Assembly: GCA_023634235.1 (NCBI GenBank)
Contig: JAMKCF010000004.1
Span: 24,808,527 to 24,872,526, forward strand
Source: Pisaster brevispinus
Lineage: Eukaryota; Echinodermata; Asteroidea; Forcipulatida; Asteriidae
Direction of reading: 5' to 3'
Length of the DNA: 64,000 bases
The notes beneath the pieces are model-generated. The model ran no database searches. It had not been told where the DNA came from and was given only the letters and a program-made list of their open reading frames with translations. The translations under genes and the position numbers were made by a program. Below are positions 59,507 through 64,000 of the stretch, one piece after another. Position 1 is the stretch's first letter. The number at the start of each line of letters is the position of its first letter.

Positions 59507-59524
59507 TCCAGTGCGAACACGGCT
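59507..59524 (-). repeat. Right terminal inverted repeat of the Harbinger element
   Basis: tccagtgcgaacacggct, exact inverted match of 53506-53523, followed at once by the TAA duplication (59525-59527). Confidence 0.95.
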
Positions 59525-61391
59525 TAACTCTAACAACTCTAATTGACGTTTCGAGCAGAGTTAAAATTGAACCAGAGGCTCAGGTTCAAGTTCTGATTTG
59601 CAAAACTGTTTTTGCTCAACATAAAATGCATTAAAATTGCACCCAACGACCAGTCTCTCTTTATAAAAAAAATAATTTGACATAAATTCACTTCTGAGCC
59701 ACAAACTTTTTTTTCTGCAGCCATATATCCATGAAAAAAAACTTACCATAGGCAATCAGGCAAGGATTTCTAGGTAGCTTATCCTTGTTGATGGGATTCC
59801 AGAGTTTCTGAAGAAAAAAAATCAATTATAAAGGTCCTTATGGCATATATGAAATTGAATAATGTTCATGTGCCTCCCCCACTGTATAATTTCAATTGAT
59901 TTAAAGACCACTTAGCATGTTGGGTCAAGATTTATTTTCATACAAACACATCCACATAAAAAACTTTCCTTTTTGTGACTTCCCCATTTAGAGCCAACAA
60001 AGGACAGAAATGAAAAATTTTGCACTCACTGTGTGTACACATACATGTTTGTACATGTGCACATTGCATGTAAATATTAAACTTGGCATCATCATCAGAC
60101 AGGGGTGAGACCAGACAAAATTGAAAAATACAAAATTTTTGGTTGACATGTATATAATACATGTATATAAAGCCCTAACAGCGTGGGGCCCAGGGCCCAC
60201 TTAAGTGTCTATTATATTGTTGAGAGACTTAGTGTTAAAAGTCTAAATGTAATTTCGTTTACTTTACCTCAGAGGACAGAACATGGGATTGCTCATCCTC
60301 AGTAAGATAGGCACAGAGTAGGCTGATAAGGCCGGTGACTTGGGGAGAGTTGTTGCCAACACACTGAACGGCGTCCTCCACTTTATGGAGATAGGACTGC
60401 AATTTTTTGTTTTGTAGACATGGGGGGTGCTGCTTCACAAACCGAAAAAGCTTGGGAACCTTGTGCTGGAAAGCCTGTTCCACTTTTATCTTTATGTCAA
60501 CTCCTACAAGCTCTCTGAAATGCAAAAGCATGCAATTTTCATCGAATAAGTAGGGCCAATCCTCAATCAGATCAAGAAGTGAGCAGTCTGGCTTATTGAT
60601 AGCTGCTCTCTGTGTGGCATAAGTAGCAGACATCTTCTTGAGGTTTTCTGACTTGTTGGTGTTAGGCTCTGATTGGTGGATTGCTTTCAACTCTTCCTTT
60701 GTGGTGTTTTGGCTGACTTAAGTTTCTCCATCTGGAAGTGATGTTGGCTGCCACTGGATACATCCATAAGAGTCTGTTATTTTCTTTCTTGAGCTGACTT
60801 TTTCATCCAAAGAAGCATAGTTGCTCCTTTTAAGGGAAGGTCTCCTAAGGTTGTCAACCCTGTTGATAAGTTGAGCCAGTAGACTATCATACCCACTGCC
60901 AACCTGCTCTCCAGCTACCTCATCTGTGAAGGACTTGGGGTACTGCACGCAGCACTTTTGTGCGAGGAAGTTCTTGATGAGGTCGGTCAAGATGATCTAC
61001 GATGATACGCACCATCTCCTTCCGGACACTTGGAGCTGGCCGTCGCTTTTCCTCCAAAGCCAACATGAGCTGTGGTGCCATTTTATGCCATGGTACATAG
61101 CAGGGGCCAAGCTGAGTGGTTGAGCTTATGGATCTCCCCACGGTAATCTCTGTACTAGACATGCTAGATGGACTTCCCTGAGATGATGATGAGGAACTTG
61201 AGGTTGAAGTTGAACTCAATGACTCAAATGTATTTGCTCTGTCAGGAAGACGTTTGGAGTCTTTCCCTAAAAAGCAGAGAAAAGACAATTTATACATCAT
61301 AAAGATGAAGAAGAAAGCTTCCCCTTAGAAAAATTCCCCCAGCACCATACAAAGAAACACACAGTGTTCACATAGTACCCACATTGTGTAC

Positions 61392-61474
61392 TCCACTCAT
61401 GTTCTCTCTGTGACACTATGGATTTGGAATAAATCCATAGTGTCCTGACAGTGTGAACATGGAGTCATATCACA
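61392..61474. repeat. Hairpin with a perfect 14-bp stem
   Basis: 'gacactatggattt' (61412-61425), loop 'ggaat', then 'aaatccatagtgtc' (61431-61444). The pairing extends outward with gaps ('ctcatgttct..ctgt' against 'acagtgtgaacatggag'). Lies in an intron of the SAMD3-like relic. Could be a small fold-back element. Confidence 0.75.
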
Positions 61475-61582
61475 GTGTCCAAGAGTTACCACATGAGATC
61501 ACAGTATGACCACATTGAGATCACACATCCCCAGTGTGACCATATAAACATGAAAGACACTATGAAAATCTTCTTCTTGATT

Positions 61583-61725
61583 TATGAAATGCCGTTTTGG
61601 GGTGGAGTTCAAGAAATTAATTAATTTTCACAGTATTTTCACCCTGTTTTCCAGTATCAAACAAGGTGAAAATACAGTAAAACTTAATCAATTCCTTGAA
61701 ATTCACCTAAAACGGCATTTCATCT
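61583..61725. repeat. Long imperfect hairpin, arms about 64 bp
   Basis: The left arm 'atgaaatgccgttttggggt' ... 'acagtattttcaccctg' pairs with the right arm 'caaggtgaaaatacagtaaa' ... 'aaaacggcatttcat', with a loop of about 15 nt. Identity of the arms is roughly 80 percent by eye. It lies in the same intron as the preceding hairpin. Confidence 0.75.
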
Positions 61726-62823
61726 ATCTTTCACGTAATTTGTTGATGGCCTAACACTAATCTAAATTAACACACTTCTGAATAAGGTGTGATACATTTG
61801 TACATGATAAATTACACTGTTGAAGTGTACTAAATATGTGATTTTTCTTTAAAATGTGGAAATGATATTGCTAAAATAAAATGACCAAGGGAGTCAATAA
61901 TTAACTATAATCAACAGTGTTTTTCTGAAAGGTGCACTAAAAAAACCAACTGACTACAAAACTAATTTGTGATCATTCTTGGGTGCTTGAAAGGATTATG
62001 GTTAAGCATTAGTGGTTGTTTGTGGAAACTTTCTGATGGATATTTCACTAAGAAATAGATGAACAATTTGGAACTCTACAGACTCTGCAAAAAATGACAG
62101 AGTCTGAATACTGGCCCCTTTGCTGTGTTTTATCTTTTTAACAAAAGTATTAAAGATACTTTTCAGCCCATCAAGCAGTTTCCTGCCTTCAATTTTTTGT
62201 AAGGGTGTGGGTGACATCTTCTTCAGTTAGGTAGGCTAGATCACTGACACACTCCACCCAATTTTTGTGAGGTATTCAAGGAAGAGTGAAAGGCGGTGCT
62301 CTTTTATGTTTGGTAAAATATCTACTATTTGATCTTGGAGGTCTTGTGCTGTGAATTTGGAGTCACTGTCACTGCCTTCCAATAGCGAACCCTCCATTGT
62401 ACACTCTGAAACTGCATAAGCCAACCTTTCATAAAAAATGAGGGCATAAACATTCAATGACAAGCTGTAAGATTAAAGGGAACTTTTCTACATAAAAGGG
62501 GGGGGGGGCAGTTTGCATGGATTGATCCATATGTGACCTACAGGAGTTTCATGGTTTCTGTTATACATAAACATGCCCTTTTTGTTGCCTTGGTTCACTG
62601 ATAATGTTGATTTTAAGCATTAAACTGAGCATATGGTTTATTTTTAAGGCTTATTATGTGACGACCAGCAACTTTATATGCAATCAAGGGAAAGTAATCA
62701 ATTAGACTACGATAGGCAATGCACAGAACACTTGAGTTACCAGTATGCCTCTCATCATGAATCTCATACAGACCCACATGACCTAAATATGTGGATTTAC
62801 AGTCTCACAAGGAAAAAGACTTT

Positions 62824-63176
62824 CTAGTCAGAGAGAAGAACAAGAAGTATACAAGCAAACTGCCAGGCATTTGTGGCTGCTTGTACTAGGACATACATGT
62901 CCTTCTTGTATGATGTGCCAAACACAAAAGCCTCATTTGAGACTTCACAGTTGTTCTCATCAAGTTCACTGACTCGAACAGCTTCTTGAATATCTTGAGC
63001 ATACAGATCGAGATAAAAAGCTGTACTGTGCATCACCTTTACATCATCTGAAAAATACTACCCATGGAACGAGTAATCCTGAACAACTGATGCCTCTCTG
63101 CCAACATAGAAGTGACATTCCTGAAGTTCTGACTAAACTCACCTATCCAGAAGCAACCATCGGCTTCAATGTTATA
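62824..63176 (-). pseudogene. Possible upstream exons of a transposon-type gene
   Basis: A minus frame beginning after a TTTTTCAG acceptor (about 63052) reads DDVKVMHSTAFYLDLYAQDI and EAFVFGTSYKKDMYVLVQ, ending at a stop at 62824. Another piece reads PYYNIEADGCFWIG with a GTGAGT donor near 63145. Both look like exons and lie just upstream of the SAMD3-like relic. I cannot assign the family or show that they join to it. Confidence 0.35.
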
Positions 63177-63179
63177 ATA

Positions 63180-64000
63180 TGGAGTCCAGGCTTCCACAGG
63201 TCACTGTTCAAGTAATGCTCTTTCAGCAGATAGAGGTGATCAGTTGGGTTTTCCAACCATATGGGTTATCCAGTTCAATTAGTTCATATAACCAGAACCC
63301 GTCATCAGTCGATCGCCGACTCTACTTTATGACTCACGTCAGATCAGCTTGGCGTGATTTCTACTACTCACATCAGGAGTGTCTAGCATTACCCTCTGTC
63401 TTTAATGGACGGGTAGGGCCATGATTTGCCAGGCTCTGCTCTCCTCCGTGCCTCACTAGATCCAATACATCTGTGCCGTAGCATGCATGGGAGACCTCTG
63501 CCTGCCTGCCTGCCTGCCTGTATCAACTTCCACCACTATACACACCCCACTTCAAAACTGGTACTCTGCACCTATTTTCACTTCCTCTCCTAATATTCCA
63601 CATTACCACTCTGTTCGCTCACGCACACCAGTGACATTCCCAAGACATTCCTGAGAGACTACGCCCACAGAACAAAAGAGACCGACCCTAGCAATGCCTT
63701 TGTATTTATATAACAAGTACTGCTGCTGCACAGTAGCACTTGCTCACCTGCCAAAACTATTTACAACAATGCAGCTGCTGCACAGTAGCAACATACAGTA
63801 GCAAATCATGGCCCTCTAATTTAGTGGACAAAGATAATACAAAATAACCATTTTAATCGCCTTCCATGGGTCTAGCTGTGACATGGACACACTTTTTGAA
63901 AAAAGCATGTTTGCTTTCAAAGCGTAGAGTCCATACTCGGATAAGTGGACCAAACATCAAAATAAACCACGGATAGTGGCTTAGAAAGTGGAGTTTGGGT
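63180..64000. other. Window end; (CTGC)n and no recognised gene
   Basis: A short (CTGC)n run lies at 63498-63520. The sequence 'gctgctgcacagtagca' occurs twice (about 63722 and 63774). No domain-bearing frame is visible. Confidence 0.5.

Larger units (their letters stand above)
53506..59524. mobile_element. Complete PIF/Harbinger DNA transposon, 6019 bp
   Basis: Perfect 18-bp TIRs (agccgtgttcgcactgga) with a TAA target duplication at 53503-53505 and 59525-59527; 3-bp T-A-rich duplications are the Harbinger rule. The element carries the two genes expected of the superfamily, tail to tail: a DDE_4 transposase (plus) and a Myb/SANT-like protein (minus). A 69-bp minisatellite lies between their 3' ends. 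Both subterminal regions hold repeated 'aaccgagcc'/'ggctcggtt' and 'gggtaac'/'gttaccc' words. It sits in an intron of the SAMD3-like relic, 41 bp upstream of an exon. Confidence 0.95.
51778..62463 (-). pseudogene. SAMD3-like transposon-associated gene relic, multi-exon
   Basis: N-terminal SAM-like part: LQDQIVDILPNIKEHRLSLF (about 62350-62290), NWVECVSDLAYLTEEDVTHT, then, after a frameshift at a poly-A run (about 62190), KIEGRKLLDGLKSIF. A large exon begins at 61266: YVPWHKMAPQLM, MVRIIVDHL, a frameshift near 60960, YPKSFTDEVAGEQVGSGYDS, DSYGCIQWQPTSLPDGET, an in-frame TAA (60718-60720), then CSLLDLIEDWPYLFDENCML and ends at 60268. Then exons 59807-59747 (KLWNPINKDKLPRNPCLIAY), 53461-53387, 52759-52612 (VLFSSYYIFNLQYP..VMEFIQR) and 51898-51778 (YFAGINPQQGTKTGKK..VHPGVLKL to the stop). 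Phases agree at each join (0, 1, 1, 2); the acceptor of 52759 is the weakest call. The motif order matches a repeated family annotated in databases as sterile alpha motif domain-containing protein 3-like. A Harbinger element occupies the intron 53462-59746. Confidence 0.6.

Noticed and set aside
1..64000. tRNA, rRNA and CRISPR features
   Set aside because: No cloverleaf with A/B boxes, no rRNA core sequence and no spacer-repeat array was found on reading; a covariance-model search would be needed to exclude weak cases.

Overview
The window looks like a gene-poor, intron-bearing, repeat-rich stretch of an invertebrate nuclear genome. It has eukaryotic splice signals (GT..AG with matching phases), AT-rich spacers and many decayed DNA transposons. 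The best guess is an echinoderm, probably a sea star. That rests on my recollection that the dispersed repeat at 36.4-37.2 kb and 39.5-39.9 kb (containing 'ctcacttggtgtatctcaac') is common in asteroid genomes, and on the mix of relic families. I could not check this by search. I see no rRNA, tRNA, CRISPR array or prokaryotic operon.

Left part (1-20 kb). A three-copy tandem repeat of about 350 bp is split by a hAT-type MITE (788-1131). It is followed by relics read on the minus strand: an XPG/FEN-like nuclease-type protein (about 1.93-2.88 kb), a BED-finger hAT transposase (5.57-9.98 kb) holding a nested 2.1-kb hairpin-ended element, a P-element/THAP9-type transposase (10.6-13.1 kb) split by a 1.1-kb MITE with an exact 6-bp target duplication, and a RecQ-like helicase with an in-frame stop and a frameshift (16.6-19.1 kb).

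Middle part (20-52 kb). Two genes look structurally intact, both on the minus strand: a 3-exon acidic protein with a C-terminal C2H2-like finger (22.7-24.2 kb) and a 3-exon, 303-residue protein that looks like a chain of OB folds (37.7-40.4 kb). The second gene lies in about 7 kb where C greatly exceeds G on the plus strand, mostly in its introns and flanks. Other features are a PHD-finger relic with an 8-residue repeat (29.2-30.8 kb), minisatellites, several non-autonomous DNA transposons with clear terminal inverted repeats, and several copies of a hairpin-ended repeat family whose 3' ends read hairpin + CTAG.

Right part (51.7-63.2 kb). A minus-strand relic of a SAMD3-like, transposon-associated protein family runs from about 62.5 to 51.8 kb, with phase-matched exons. 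A complete PIF/Harbinger transposon (53506-59524, 18-bp TIRs, TAA target duplication) sits in one of its introns. The Harbinger element carries the two expected genes, convergent: a DDE transposase on plus and a Myb/SANT-like DNA-binding protein on minus. Each carries disabling changes in an otherwise intact frame, so this copy looks recently dead. Nested insertions and premature stops that could have arisen by C-to-T change recur across the window.
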